Of a stretch of 64,000 bases of DNA, positions 8,307-17,876 are shown piece after piece. The number at the start of each line of letters is the position of its first letter. Position 1 is the first letter of the stretch. The translations under genes were made by a program, and so were the position numbers. Origin of the DNA: Ignavibacteriaceae bacterium (lineage in GTDB: Bacteria; Bacteroidota; Ignavibacteria; Ignavibacteriales; Ignavibacteriaceae); assembly GCA_013388545.1 (NCBI GenBank), contig JACAFB010000067.1:62001-126000 (forward strand). Reading direction: 5' to 3'. The notes under the pieces were generated by a model. The model had not been told where the DNA came from. It did not search any database and saw only the letters and a list, made by a program, of their open reading frames with translations.

Positions 8307-8942
8307 TCAAAGTTCAATCAAATTATTTCTGATTGCATATTGTGTCAACTCGACATTTGATTTCAACCTGAGCTTTTCAAAAATTCTGTTTCTGTAAGTA
8401 TATACTGTGTTGATGCTGATTGAAAGCTCGACAGCAATTTTCTCTGCAGATTTACCCGAGGCAATCATACACATTATCTGATATTCCCTGTCGCTTAGCA
8501 ATTCATGAGGAAGATGCTTCTGCTTTTCACCGAATTCGTCTGCCAGCTTTGCAGCCAGAGAATCATTAATAAATTTGCCGCCGTTAACAATTTTCCTGAT
8601 TGCCAAAACTAATTCAGTAGGAGCGCTCGCTTTTTTGAGGTATCCGGAAGCGCCTGCTTTTATTGCTCTTAATCCGTATTGGTCTTCACTAAACATACTT
8701 AAGATAAGAACAGGAATTTCCGGATATTCGTTCTTTAAGTCTTTCAGGATTTCTAATCCGCTTTTGCCCGGCATATTAATATCAAGAACTATTATGCTCC
8801 ATTTTTCCTTTGGCAGAAGATCAAGCAATTCATATGCATTGGATGCTTCACCAAGAACCGTCATGTCGCTTTCTTCAGCAACAATCTGTTTTAGCCCTTC
8901 TCTTACAATTGAATGATCGTCTGCTATTAATATTTTTATCAT
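8307..8942 (-). CDS. NarL/FixJ-type response regulator
   Basis: This is a 211-residue DNA-binding response regulator. The receiver domain (about 1-120) has the acidic pair in IADDH, the phospho-acceptor Asp54 in VLDINMPG, and the Lys in YLKKAS. The C-terminal LuxR-type helix-turn-helix (about 148-208) shows LLSDREYQIMCMIASGKS and INTVYTYRNRIFEKL. It starts 17 bp after the stop of the PAS histidine kinase on the same strand, so the two almost certainly form a cognate pair. The HTH is standard. Targets are not visible from sequence. Confidence 0.94.
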   Translation of the reverse strand: MIKILIADDHSIVREGLKQIVAEESDMTVLGEASNAYELLDLLPKEKWSIIVLDINMPGKSGLEILKDLKNEYPEIPVLILSMFSEDQYGLRAIKAGASGYLKKASAPTELVLAIRKIVNGGKFINDSLAAKLADEFGEKQKHLPHELLSDREYQIMCMIASGKSAEKIAVELSISINTVYTYRNRIFEKLRLKSNVELTQYAIRNNLIEL

Positions 8943-8959
8943 TGTATTTTCAAATAATT

Positions 8960-10420
8960 TTAATTCTTTTTCAGCGGCATTTCAAGACTGACAAGTGTAC
9001 CGGATTCATACCTTCGTTCAATGGTTACATTTCCCCCAATAAGCAGAGCACGTTCTTTCATTCCAAGTATACCGAGAGATTTTGCATCATTTACCTGCTG
9101 ATCGGTTATTCCTTTGCCATCGTCGATGATAGTAATGGATAAAACATCCGGCAGCTTTCTTACATTTATTGAAACGCTTGTAGCTTCAGCGTGCCTGGCA
9201 ACGTTTGTCAACGCTTCCTGCAAAATTCTGAATACTGCTGTTGAAGATTCTTTCTCAAGCGGAATGTCATCAGTGTTAGAGTTAAATTCACATTTAATGC
9301 CGGTTGATTTTTCAAAATCCTGAGCCTGCCAATCTATGGCAGAAATTAGTCCTAGCTCGTCCAGTATCACAGGTCTTAGTTTCGAAGCAATTCGCTGAAC
9401 CGATTCAATTGTAGAATCAATAACAGCTGTTACTTCTTTTACTTTATCTTTGAGCGGCTGCTGATCTTCCCTGAGTTTTTTTTCAAGCAGAAGAATCTGA
9501 ATTTTCAATGCAGTTAAAACCTGCCCAAGTTCGTCGTGAATTTCACGGGCAATAATTGTGCGCTCTTCCTCACGTATTGATTGCAGGTGCGAAGCAAGGT
9601 TTCTGAGCCTGCGGCTGGTTTTTTTTAATTTATCCTCTGATATTTTTCTTTCAGTAATATCTCTTGCGATAGAAAGTATGGTTGGTTTTTCATTGAATTC
9701 AAACAGATGCGAGCTGATCTCCACATTAATTAGTCTTCTGTCTTTAGCAAGATGTACCATCTCATAAATAACATGCTTTACTTCAGGAAGTTTTTCCATT
9801 ATGTGATTATATCGCTCGATATGTTTTGGGGGAATTAAGGCTGAAGGACTTAATTTCAGGAATTCTTCTTTTGAATAACCTAATCTTTTGCAAGCCACGT
9901 CATTTACTTCGATAAAATCGCCATATGATTTGCCTTCTGAAAGTTGAAAAACGAATATTGCATCATGGGCATTGTTGAAGAGCATTCTGTATTTTTCTTC
10001 ACTTTTTAGTAAATCAACTTCAGCCTGTTTTCTTTTTGTTATTTCTTTAATGATACTTAGGGTAAGTTTTCCAGATTCCGGAAGCACAATAAATGAATTT
10101 GAAAATTCAAACCAGGCTTTTATACCATTCCATAAAGTACGTTCGCATTCAAAATGTGTTTTTGTTCTGTTCAGCCCGATATCCTGTTTATAAGTATTCA
10201 GAACTTCTTCTCGACAGGAAGGATGATAAACATTTTGAAAAGGTTTTTGAAGAAGTTCTTCATAGCTTTTATTTACCATCTTACAATAGGCAGGATTAAC
10301 CATCACAATCAGGCCATCTTCGTTTGTCAGCCTCATTCCATCTACAGATAGATCCCAGATTTGCTGAAGCAGCAGCTCAGAATCTGAAAATTTATTTTGA
10401 TGGAAAATTTTATCAAACAT
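8960..10420 (-). CDS. Soluble PAS-PAS sensor histidine kinase (HisKA_3)
   Basis: This 486-residue kinase has no membrane segment, so it should sense something in the cytoplasm. Order: PAS 1 at about 18-130 (DGMRLTNEDGLIVMVNPAYCK), PAS 2 at about 143-260 (AHDAIFVFQL, IARDITERK), then a NarX/DegS-type dimerisation domain with REIHDELGQ (phospho-His295). The HATPase domain is at about 385-484, with LQEALTNVARHAEA, DDGKGI and LGILGMKERA. It follows the MFS transporter gene by 2 bp and precedes its response regulator by 17 bp. This is the standard partner layout for a NarL-family regulator. Confidence 0.93.
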   Translation of the reverse strand: MFDKIFHQNKFSDSELLLQQIWDLSVDGMRLTNEDGLIVMVNPAYCKMVNKSYEELLQKPFQNVYHPSCREEVLNTYKQDIGLNRTKTHFECERTLWNGIKAWFEFSNSFIVLPESGKLTLSIIKEITKRKQAEVDLLKSEEKYRMLFNNAHDAIFVFQLSEGKSYGDFIEVNDVACKRLGYSKEEFLKLSPSALIPPKHIERYNHIMEKLPEVKHVIYEMVHLAKDRRLINVEISSHLFEFNEKPTILSIARDITERKISEDKLKKTSRRLRNLASHLQSIREEERTIIAREIHDELGQVLTALKIQILLLEKKLREDQQPLKDKVKEVTAVIDSTIESVQRIASKLRPVILDELGLISAIDWQAQDFEKSTGIKCEFNSNTDDIPLEKESSTAVFRILQEALTNVARHAEATSVSINVRKLPDVLSITIIDDGKGITDQQVNDAKSLGILGMKERALLIGGNVTIERRYESGTLVSLEMPLKKN

Positions 10421-10422
10421 AA

Positions 10423-11820
10423 TTACTTTTCTTCGTGTTTAACTTTGAATCCTTTCATCATCCAGCCGCGTGCAAGCAGAAGACCAAGGGGACTAATTAT
10501 GGCAATTAAACCGTAAATTAACCACATCATCTGCGTATTCATTTCTGATGGCGGAGTATCGGCAGGGCAGTATTGAATTAAAAACCAGCCAGAGTATAAA
10601 CTTGTAATCACTTTTGTTAGAAACCATGGAAATTGTCCGATACCCATATAAATTCCTGTCATATTCTTCGGTGCAATTTCTGCAACCCACTGCAAAAATC
10701 TTGGCTGCCACATAGCCTCTCCTATCGTCATTATTATCAGGTAAGCCATAAGATTTGTGAAGGTTGGGCCTAATGCCAATATAAAAGTTGGTGAAGCCAT
10801 AACGGCTGTTCCGATTATCATCATCGTATAGGTATTCTTTTTAGATGTAAGCGCTGTAACCATTGGGGTCAGAATAAAAATAAGTATCGGATTCAGATTA
10901 ACGAAGAACTCAAAATTTTCGCTTACAAATCCTTCAAATGCTCTGCTGGTATATAATGGAAGAGTAAGCCAGTTGTGCGCAAACAGTGTCTGAACGAATA
11001 TTAGAATAAATATGAAATAGAGAAACCTGAAATCTTTTAGCGGAAAATTCTTCAGGTAGAATCTGACTTTTTCTTTAAGTGTCATATCAGACATTTCGTC
11101 TTTTTCATTGGCAATTTTTTCTTTTGTCTCCTGGCTGCATTCTTCTATAGCTTTCTCAACAGCTTTCCGGGACAAAATAAAATATACAACAAGAATTCCG
11201 GCAACTGTTAAAGCCACATAAACCCAAAATACTCCGGTGATTCCATAGGCTTTTCTCACCGGAGGAGAAATTAATCCCGGAAGAAATCCACCCAAATTCA
11301 TAATGGCATAGAGCATAGCATAACCCATCGCAGAAGTATTCGGAGTTGTGAATTTTTTAACTGCGGCATACGCTGCCGGCTGGTAAACGCCGTAACCAAT
11401 AATAATTCCTAAAATACCGAGCATAGCAAAAACATGTGCGCTTCCCCATAAACCGGGAGTCCCTAAATCAGGCGAAAGAGTCAGCAGCACTCTGCCGATA
11501 AGCATAGCTGAAAGCGATATTAAAAATGCTTTTCGTACACCTACCCAGTCTACTGTTGCCCCGAGGATAAGCATTGCAAGAGTTATTCCTGCAGTTTGAA
11601 TTCCGACCATTCTGCCCGCGTCAATATCATCAAGATTAATGAAGTTGTTGAAGAAAATTGCCAGAAGTCCAACCACTCCGAAATAAGTGATTCCTTCAAG
11701 CAGATATGAAAGATTTACACCCCATAAAGCCCGCGATGATTTGAATAAATCTATAAATGGTTGAGTTAATTCTTTGATAATGTTCTGAAAGGTATTTGTT
11801 GAATTTGAATTTTCAGTCAT
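10423..11820 (-). CDS. MFS transporter, peptide-transporter (POT)-like
   Basis: This is a major facilitator protein of 465 residues with about 12 predicted membrane helices. I use the ATG at 11820 (MTENSNSTN). A longer reading to 11886 would overlap the upstream kinase by 62 bp, while the ATG at 11820 clears its stop by 4 bp and follows AAAAAGG. The first helix region LSYLLEGITYFGVVGLLAIFF and the block AMLYAIMNLGGFLPGLI resemble proton-coupled oligopeptide transporters, but substrate is a guess. A cytoplasmic charged loop of about 50 residues (ECSQETKEKIANEKDEMSDM) splits the two six-helix halves. It sits inside a run of two-component genes, so its expression may be tied to them. Confidence 0.85.
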   Translation of the reverse strand: MTENSNSTNTFQNIIKELTQPFIDLFKSSRALWGVNLSYLLEGITYFGVVGLLAIFFNNFINLDDIDAGRMVGIQTAGITLAMLILGATVDWVGVRKAFLISLSAMLIGRVLLTLSPDLGTPGLWGSAHVFAMLGILGIIIGYGVYQPAAYAAVKKFTTPNTSAMGYAMLYAIMNLGGFLPGLISPPVRKAYGITGVFWVYVALTVAGILVVYFILSRKAVEKAIEECSQETKEKIANEKDEMSDMTLKEKVRFYLKNFPLKDFRFLYFIFILIFVQTLFAHNWLTLPLYTSRAFEGFVSENFEFFVNLNPILIFILTPMVTALTSKKNTYTMMIIGTAVMASPTFILALGPTFTNLMAYLIIMTIGEAMWQPRFLQWVAEIAPKNMTGIYMGIGQFPWFLTKVITSLYSGWFLIQYCPADTPPSEMNTQMMWLIYGLIAIISPLGLLLARGWMMKGFKVKHEEK

Positions 11821-11824
11821 TGAT

Positions 11825-13321
11825 TTACCTTTTTCTGGTTGTTTGATATTTTGGTAATGTGATTGTAAAGCTTGAGCCCTTTCCAAATTTGCTTATTACA
11901 GAAATGGTTCCGTTGTTTTTTTCAAGAAATTCTTTGCAAAGAATTAATCCCAGTCCTGTTCCTTTTTCGCCGTCTGTTCCTGCCGTTACAAGCAGTTCAT
12001 CAATTTTAAATAGCTTCTGCAGATTATCTTCGCTTATCCCAATTCCGTTGTCTTTAATTGTTAACGAAGTATGGTTCTGGTCCTCAGAGGATAAGACGGA
12101 TATGTAATCATCCTGCTTTGAAAATTTTATAGCATTTGAAATTAAATTCCGGATAACTGTTTCAATCATGTTAGGATCGGCATACACTTTTAACTCTTTG
12201 GGAACAAGATTGGTAACAGTAATATTTTTAATTTTCAATATGTCGAAATAAAGCTGGATTGTGTTATCAATAATTTCGCTGATGTTGAACTCAGTTGGTT
12301 TTAAAACTAATCTCCCGGTTTGAAGGCGAGACCACTCGAGCAGGTTGGTTAACAAACTGTACAGATTTTTTGCTGAACGGTTAATATTCTTAACAGATTC
12401 CCTCAATTCGTTTTCAGAAAGTTCCTCATAATTGTTAGCGATAAAATCTGTTAACCCAAGCAATGTATTAAATGGATTGCGCAAATCATGAGAAATTATT
12501 GAAAAGAATTTATCTTTTGCCGAGTTCAACATTTTTAATTCATCAGCATATCGGGCAAGTTTTTCTTCGGCCAGCTTTCGTTCGGTAATGTCTGTGCAGC
12601 TTCCAATTATTTTAACCGGCTGATTGCGGTCGGGTAAAATTAACTCACCGCCGAAGACAAACCACTTAACAGATTTGTCTTTGTGAATCATTCTGAATTC
12701 ATTTTGTGTCGGTGTTCCGGATGTAAGCTTGCTCAATCCTTCAACAATCACTCTGTCATCGGGATGAAAAATACTCAGCCAGTTTTCAACTGAATCAATA
12801 ATTTCCTCGCTTTCATAGCCGAGAAGAGCTTTCATGTTATTATCAGTAAATATTTTCTTTTCTGAAGGAAGATATTCCCAGATTCCTGTTTTACCTGCCT
12901 TACCTGCAATTGAGTAACGGGTTTGACTTTCACGCAGTTTGCGATCAATTTCGTGTTTGTACAAAGCCATATCAATAGTTCGTTGAAGCTCTTTTGTTTC
13001 GAAGGGCTTAAGTAAATACCCAAATGGTTTTGCTGCCTTCGCTCTCTGAAAAGTAATTTCATCTGCAAATGAAGTAAGAAAAACTACCGGGATATCTAGT
13101 TCTTCATTTATTCTTTCAGCAGCTCCAACTCCGTCCATCTCCCCTTGAAGCTTAATATCCATTACAATTACATCGGGGGAGGTTTCAATTGCAAGCTTAA
13201 TGGCTTCAATTCCTCCTGATGCAACTCCACAGACACTATAGCCGCTGTTAACTAACCTCTTTTCTATGTTTTTAGCTACAATTATTTCATCTTCAACTAC
13301 GAGAACTTTGGTCTTATTCAT
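11825..13321 (-). CDS. Receiver-PAS-histidine kinase
   Basis: This 498-residue kinase carries its receiver at the N-terminus: REC at about 4-120 with VVEDE, Asp55 (VIVMDIKLQG) and Lys105 (LLKPFE). Next come a PAS/PAC sensor at about 132-252 (HPDDR, SCTDITERK), HisKA with SHDLRNPFN (His278), and HATPase_c at about 383-492 (NLISNAIKF, KDNGIGIS, GTGLGL). The REC-first order suggests it is controlled by phosphorelay from another kinase; the gene 4 bp overlapped upstream (13318-15426) is the obvious candidate. There is no membrane segment. All catalytic motifs look intact. Confidence 0.93.
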   Translation of the reverse strand: MNKTKVLVVEDEIIVAKNIEKRLVNSGYSVCGVASGGIEAIKLAIETSPDVIVMDIKLQGEMDGVGAAERINEELDIPVVFLTSFADEITFQRAKAAKPFGYLLKPFETKELQRTIDMALYKHEIDRKLRESQTRYSIAGKAGKTGIWEYLPSEKKIFTDNNMKALLGYESEEIIDSVENWLSIFHPDDRVIVEGLSKLTSGTPTQNEFRMIHKDKSVKWFVFGGELILPDRNQPVKIIGSCTDITERKLAEEKLARYADELKMLNSAKDKFFSIISHDLRNPFNTLLGLTDFIANNYEELSENELRESVKNINRSAKNLYSLLTNLLEWSRLQTGRLVLKPTEFNISEIIDNTIQLYFDILKIKNITVTNLVPKELKVYADPNMIETVIRNLISNAIKFSKQDDYISVLSSEDQNHTSLTIKDNGIGISEDNLQKLFKIDELLVTAGTDGEKGTGLGLILCKEFLEKNNGTISVISKFGKGSSFTITLPKYQTTRKR

Positions 13322-15426
13322 CTTTTTTGTGCAATTGATTCATTGAAATTAATGATAAACTTTGTTCCTTCACCCCGCTCGATAATCATTTTTGCTTTCA
13401 GGTTTTCCGTTAGCATGTTTACAAGCTGAAGGCCGAGAGTTGTTGCGTTATTTATATCAAAGCTTTCATTTAAACCTTTTCCGTTATCTTCTACAACCAA
13501 AGAATATGTTCCTTTCGAAACCCGGTTAAATTTTACTTTTAACTTATGTGTTCTTCCGGGGTTGTAAGGTAATGGAAATGCATGTTTGAAAGCATTTGAC
13601 ACAAGTTCGCCAACAATCATACCGCAGGGAATAGCTTTATCAATGCTGAGCGATGTATTATCTGATTCTACAGTTGTTTCAACAAAAATATTCTGACCTG
13701 CGTGTAATTCCTCAAGATAATCAACAAGAATTTTCAGATAATCTCCCATATCAATAACACTCAGGTTCTGTGACTGATAAAGCTTTTCGTGTATCAAAGC
13801 AATTGTATGAACCCGTTTCTGAATATTTTGAAATACGGGCAGAATGGAAGTGTCTTTTATTGATTCCGACTGCAAATCAATTATGCTTGATATGATCTGA
13901 AGATTATTCTTTACCCGATGATGAATTTCCCTCAGAAGAATTTCTTTTTCATAAAGAGATGACTGTAATTCGGCTTCTGCTTTCTTCCTTTCAGTAATAT
14001 CGTTTGAAACTGCCAATATTCCTTTACGGTTTTCGCTTAATGGAATAAGTATTTCTCTTAGTTCAATTATTCTTTGTTGGCCCTCTTTGGTTATGTTTTC
14101 AATTTCGTGTTCAAGCTGCTTATGGGAAATGATCTGTGAAATATGATTATCAACCAGGTGCTTTAGTTCATCGCTAACGAAAATTTTTACACTCTTTCCA
14201 ATCAGTTCATCACGTGAGTAATTATATCGTTTGCAGATTGATTCGTTAACTTCAAGAATCATTCCCTTATCGTCTTCAAGTACAATTCCGCTTGGAGAAA
14301 AGTTAAACAAAGTCCTGTATAAAGTTTCTTTTTCCTGAAGTGTGCGTTCAGCTTTCTTCCTTTGAGTTATATCATGTATTACAGCTATGCGATAAGCGAC
14401 GTTGGCAACAAGCAGATTCGAAAGAGCAATTTCAACGGGAAACTCCTCACCGTTCTGCTTAACTCCTGTAAATTCTGTAAAAGACCCGGAATAACTTTTG
14501 TTGTTAAGTTTAGTCTTTATCATATCCAGTTTCTGAAAATCAGTATTGATAATTAAATCTGATAATGGCTTGCCAATAAGTTCGCCGGTTGTTTCGTAAC
14601 CGAATGTTCTGACTACCGCTTCATTCAGGTAAATTATTTTTTCGTTATGTTCAACAACAATGGAGTCCTGAGTTGCTTTCAAAATAGCTCTGAACCATTC
14701 TTTGCTCTGCCAGATTTCTTCTTCGGCTAATTTTAAGCCTGTGATGTCATTTACAGTAACAAGCACCGAAGAAATTATTTTATTCGCAGATAATTCGGGG
14801 GTAAAAATAATCGAGTAGTATTTTTGTTTATTGCCTTCAAAAATTTCAAATTCAGTTTCCAGGCTTTGTTTTTCGGAGAATGTTTTTTTTAATGATTCTA
14901 AAAATTTTTTTGCGTTTCCATCCTTTGGCTGCTTATTAAACATAGAGGTTTCAATAAAAACACGATTTGCATAAAGAATTTCTCCTTCTTCGGTGAACCT
15001 TGCAATACCAATTGGTATATTGTCAAGGAATGACTTATAGTGATTTTTCCCATTTCGGATTTTGCCTCCACCGGCGTCTTCTTTTCCTGATCTAATAAGA
15101 TTCATCAGATTTTTTTTTGCAAAACCGGGTGCTAAAAATTTAACATACTTCTCATCTGAAAGCGACTTGATTTTTTTATCTGAAATAATAAGAAATTGAC
15201 TGTCATATTTTTTGTGAATTTTCTTTATTTCAGACGAAGAAATATTTTTTTTCGAAGTCCTGTCCAGAATTACAATTCCGGGTTTTAATAGTTTACATTC
15301 TCTGGCAAGCTTGTTTTTACTATCGGAAGGAGAAACCATTCTCACTTTTGCTGATCTGAGGACTTTTACAATCTTATCTGCTAAAGATGTGTCATTTATC
15401 CATATTAAAAGCTCTTTCTTATTCAT
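13318..15426 (-). CDS. Multi-PAS HisKA_2-type histidine kinase with degenerate receiver
   Basis: This 702-residue soluble kinase starts at the ATG at 15426; a GTG one codon earlier is also possible. Domains: a receiver-like region at about 1-112, in which the usual acidic pair is 'ND', one Asp remains (VILDRT, Asp55) and the usual Lys-Pro is LAPGF. Three PAS domains follow at about 130-232, 243-358 and 368-483. HisKA_2 follows, with REIHHRVKNNLQ (His502/503), then HATPase with GELVSNAFKHAF and DNGKGL. This group typically feeds diguanylate-cyclase or receiver-type partners rather than classical HTH regulators. It overlaps the next gene by ATGA, so translation is coupled and the two likely form one relay. 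Confidence 0.92.
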   Translation of the reverse strand: MNKKELLIWINDTSLADKIVKVLRSAKVRMVSPSDSKNKLARECKLLKPGIVILDRTSKKNISSSEIKKIHKKYDSQFLIISDKKIKSLSDEKYVKFLAPGFAKKNLMNLIRSGKEDAGGGKIRNGKNHYKSFLDNIPIGIARFTEEGEILYANRVFIETSMFNKQPKDGNAKKFLESLKKTFSEKQSLETEFEIFEGNKQKYYSIIFTPELSANKIISSVLVTVNDITGLKLAEEEIWQSKEWFRAILKATQDSIVVEHNEKIIYLNEAVVRTFGYETTGELIGKPLSDLIINTDFQKLDMIKTKLNNKSYSGSFTEFTGVKQNGEEFPVEIALSNLLVANVAYRIAVIHDITQRKKAERTLQEKETLYRTLFNFSPSGIVLEDDKGMILEVNESICKRYNYSRDELIGKSVKIFVSDELKHLVDNHISQIISHKQLEHEIENITKEGQQRIIELREILIPLSENRKGILAVSNDITERKKAEAELQSSLYEKEILLREIHHRVKNNLQIISSIIDLQSESIKDTSILPVFQNIQKRVHTIALIHEKLYQSQNLSVIDMGDYLKILVDYLEELHAGQNIFVETTVESDNTSLSIDKAIPCGMIVGELVSNAFKHAFPLPYNPGRTHKLKVKFNRVSKGTYSLVVEDNGKGLNESFDINNATTLGLQLVNMLTENLKAKMIIERGEGTKFIINFNESIAQKR

Positions 15427-15517
15427 CACTTAACTTTTACCGAAAAGAAAATTGCGAACTGCATTCCATTTCATTAGAATGAGAGAATCGAATCTTTGGT
15501 TTTGAAAAATGTATTTC

Positions 15518-15536
15518 ATTGAAGTTTAGCTTCAAT
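15518..15536 (-). terminator. Possible weak terminator after the PLP enzyme gene
   Basis: ATTGAAG at 15518-15524 pairs with CTTCAAT at 15530-15536 across 5 nt. On the minus strand it lies 43 bp past the stop of the PLP enzyme and is followed by an AT-rich stretch with a TTTTT run some 10 nt later. The stem is only 7 bp and AT-rich, so this may equally be a promoter-proximal dyad for the downstream kinase operon. The rest of the 150-bp gap shows nothing recognisable. Confidence 0.3.
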
Positions 15537-15578
15537 TATAGGATGATAGATTCGTTACTAAATTATGACTAATTATTC

Positions 15579-16568
15579 TTAAAGTGAATAAGGCTCAGGA
15601 AAAATATTTCTGAAAATCCCGGGAAAGCGTTCGATCAAACCATTAATTCCCTGCAATCCTCCGGTATGAACAGCAAGTATTGAAGTCCCGGGTCTGAAAA
15701 AATTTTTTTTTGCCAGATCAAAAATACCGAAAAACATTTTGCCCGTGTAAATTGGTTCAACCGGAATTCTGTGCTGATCAATAAACCGGCTGGTAAAATC
15801 AATTAATTCTGAATTGAACTTTGCATAACCACCGAAATGGTAATCGGTATTTATAGCCCATTTTTTCTGATTTATGCCTTCATCATCCTTCAATAAAGTT
15901 TTCACATTATCTTTGAGGAATTCTCCTCCTTTCAAAACAGAAAATCCAAGTACGTTTTGGTGCACGCAAGAACCTTTAATCAAACCGGCAATTGTTCCAC
16001 CTGTACCGCAAGGAGAGCAAATGTAATCATATTGCGATGTTTGTTCACTGAGTATTTCCATAGACCCCAAAACTGCCAGTGAGTTTGTTCCTCCTTCGGG
16101 CACAAGATAAAATTTCCCGAATTTTTCTTTTAATTTAAAAATAAATTCATTTGAATTTCGGTTGCGGTAATCTTTCCGGGAGACGTATTGGATGTTCATT
16201 CCATTACCGGCGGCAAATTTCAGAGTTGGATTTAATGGAAAGTGTTCTTCGCCTCTTATGATTCCGATTGTGTTAATCCTGAATATGCTTCCGGCGGCAG
16301 CAGTTGAATAGATATGATTTGAGTAAGCTCCACCAAATGTTAATATAGTATTGAAGCCGGAAGATTTTGCCTGTTGAATATTATACTTCAGCTTATGCCA
16401 TTTATTACCTGAAATTAAAGGATGAATCAGGTCTTCTCTTTTTACTGAAAGAGAAATTCCCTTTTTGTTCAGCAGCGGTGAGTTAACCTCCAATATTGGT
16501 GCGGCAGAAAGTGCAAAACCCGATACTAAGTTTTCAAAAACTCCATCAGTAACTTTAAAGCTATTCAA
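15579..16568 (-). CDS. PLP-dependent D-cysteine desulfhydrase / ACC deaminase family protein
   Basis: This 329-residue fold-type II PLP enzyme is of the D-cysteine desulfhydrase/ACC deaminase group. The PLP lysine is Lys56 in SGNKWHKLK, with Asn84 in AYSNH, the phosphate loop SPCGTGGT at about 185-192, and VHTGGLQG near the C-terminus. Members break down D-cysteine or 1-aminocyclopropane-1-carboxylate; sequence alone does not say which. The KREDLIHPLISGNK block is common to the whole family. The start is a TTG at 16568; the ATG nearby is out of frame. It ends before the sensor-kinase operon and starts 21 bp after the Ser/Thr kinase stop on the same strand. It may be a passenger rather than part of the signalling cassette. 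Confidence 0.88.
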   Translation of the reverse strand: MNSFKVTDGVFENLVSGFALSAAPILEVNSPLLNKKGISLSVKREDLIHPLISGNKWHKLKYNIQQAKSSGFNTILTFGGAYSNHIYSTAAAGSIFRINTIGIIRGEEHFPLNPTLKFAAGNGMNIQYVSRKDYRNRNSNEFIFKLKEKFGKFYLVPEGGTNSLAVLGSMEILSEQTSQYDYICSPCGTGGTIAGLIKGSCVHQNVLGFSVLKGGEFLKDNVKTLLKDDEGINQKKWAINTDYHFGGYAKFNSELIDFTSRFIDQHRIPVEPIYTGKMFFGIFDLAKKNFFRPGTSILAVHTGGLQGINGLIERFPGIFRNIFPEPYSL

Positions 16569-16589
16569 TTCATTCGCAGAATAATGGTT

Positions 16590-17855
16590 TCATCTTCGGG
16601 CTGCAACGCGCGGAAGAGCACGGCTGTTTTGATTTCTTACTCTTGATAGATCACGGTCAAATCTTGTCCCACCTGTGCTTACCGGCGAAAGTTCTTTTGT
16701 GTTTGAATTAACATTTCTTATTTCCCTTTTTTTCAACTGGTCTTCATTCATCATTATGTTTTGCTGGTTAGTTAATTCATCGTTAATTACGTTATCGCTT
16801 TTGTTGAAGAACAAAAAATACGCACCAACAAATAATCCGATAATTATGACTGCTGCTGCTCCTAAAATTAAAACTGGCGACTTCTTTTTAGTTGCAGGTG
16901 CAGTGAACACAGGTTCTTTTTGAAATGTTTCGACCTTTGGTGTCTGCAATGAAACGTCCAGTAAAGTTTTTTCTTCGGGAACATTTGTAGTGGATGCAGA
17001 AAGCTTAACTTCCCGGGTTGTTGGGATTTCTTCGCCGGCTCCGTTTTTAGTTAAAAGCTTCTTTAAAAATTCATCAGTTGTTTGAATTCTTTTTTCTTTA
17101 TCTTTTTCGACACTTGCAAAAAGTAACTTTACTACCCACTCTGAAATGTGCGGATAAAATTCACGAGGATCTTTTATTTCACCGCTTACAATTTCCTGCA
17201 TAATTTCAAAATCACTTTTAGTTTCCGCATTGAATGGAATTTTTCCGGAAAGCATTTCATAAAATGTAACCCCGAGACTGTAAACATCCGTTCTTTGATC
17301 GATATCTTTCTCGGCACGGATTTGTTCAGGCGACATATAGTAAATTGTTCCCATCTTGGTGCCGGTCTTCGTCATTCCTTTGTCTTCCATAATCTTTGCA
17401 ATACCAAAATCCATAATCTTAACAGAGTCATTTACCTGAAGAATAATATTACTTGGTTTGATATCCCTGTGAATTATTCCTTTGTTGTTAGCAAAAGCAA
17501 CGCCTTCCAAAACCTGCGAGAAAATCCAAATGGCTCTTTGCTCGGGTATCGGCCCGGTTTGAGCAATAACTTCTTTAAGAGTTCTTCCCTCAACATACTC
17601 CATAACCATAACGTAATACTCTTCTTCACGAAAGTAGTTGTAAAGGGAAACAATATTTGGATGAATAAGGCTCGCCTGAACTTTTGCTTCCTGCCTGAAT
17701 CTCTCAGTGAACTGGGGATCTTTTGTAAGCAGAGGGTTTAATACTTTCAGAGCAACTTTTCTTTCAAGCATTTTATCCTCAGCAAGGTAAACTGTTCCCA
17801 TTCCACCTTCACCGAGTTTTGAGATTACCTGGTAGTCTCTGATCTTTTCCAGCAT
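16590..17855 (-). CDS. Transmembrane Hanks-type Ser/Thr protein kinase
   Basis: This 421-residue PknB-like kinase has the catalytic domain at about 8-268. Motifs are the glycine loop GEGGMGTVY (15-23), Lys37 in VALKVL, HRDIKPSN (129-136), DFG (149-151), the activation loop GTIYYMSPEQIR, and DVYSLGVTFYEML. A linker is followed by one membrane segment at about 327-350 (VLILGAAAVIIIGLF). The short Asn-rich outside tail lacks PASTA or other known sensor domains. The AGGAG ribosome-binding site is 6 nt before the ATG. It is 21 bp from the twin-FHA transporter gene, paralleling mycobacterial PknF-Rv1747, where the kinase phosphorylates the FHA-ABC transporter. All catalytic residues are present. 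Confidence 0.94.
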   Translation of the reverse strand: MLEKIRDYQVISKLGEGGMGTVYLAEDKMLERKVALKVLNPLLTKDPQFTERFRQEAKVQASLIHPNIVSLYNYFREEEYYVMVMEYVEGRTLKEVIAQTGPIPEQRAIWIFSQVLEGVAFANNKGIIHRDIKPSNIILQVNDSVKIMDFGIAKIMEDKGMTKTGTKMGTIYYMSPEQIRAEKDIDQRTDVYSLGVTFYEMLSGKIPFNAETKSDFEIMQEIVSGEIKDPREFYPHISEWVVKLLFASVEKDKEKRIQTTDEFLKKLLTKNGAGEEIPTTREVKLSASTTNVPEEKTLLDVSLQTPKVETFQKEPVFTAPATKKKSPVLILGAAAVIIIGLFVGAYFLFFNKSDNVINDELTNQQNIMMNEDQLKKREIRNVNSNTKELSPVSTGGTRFDRDLSRVRNQNSRALPRVAARR

Positions 17856-17876
17856 ATAGAACTCCTGTTTACTTTA

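Noticed and set aside
17148-17741. Plus-strand open frame of 197 codons
   Set aside because: It is the antisense shadow of the Ser/Thr kinase; it is the largest such shadow but carries no motif and no ribosome-binding site.
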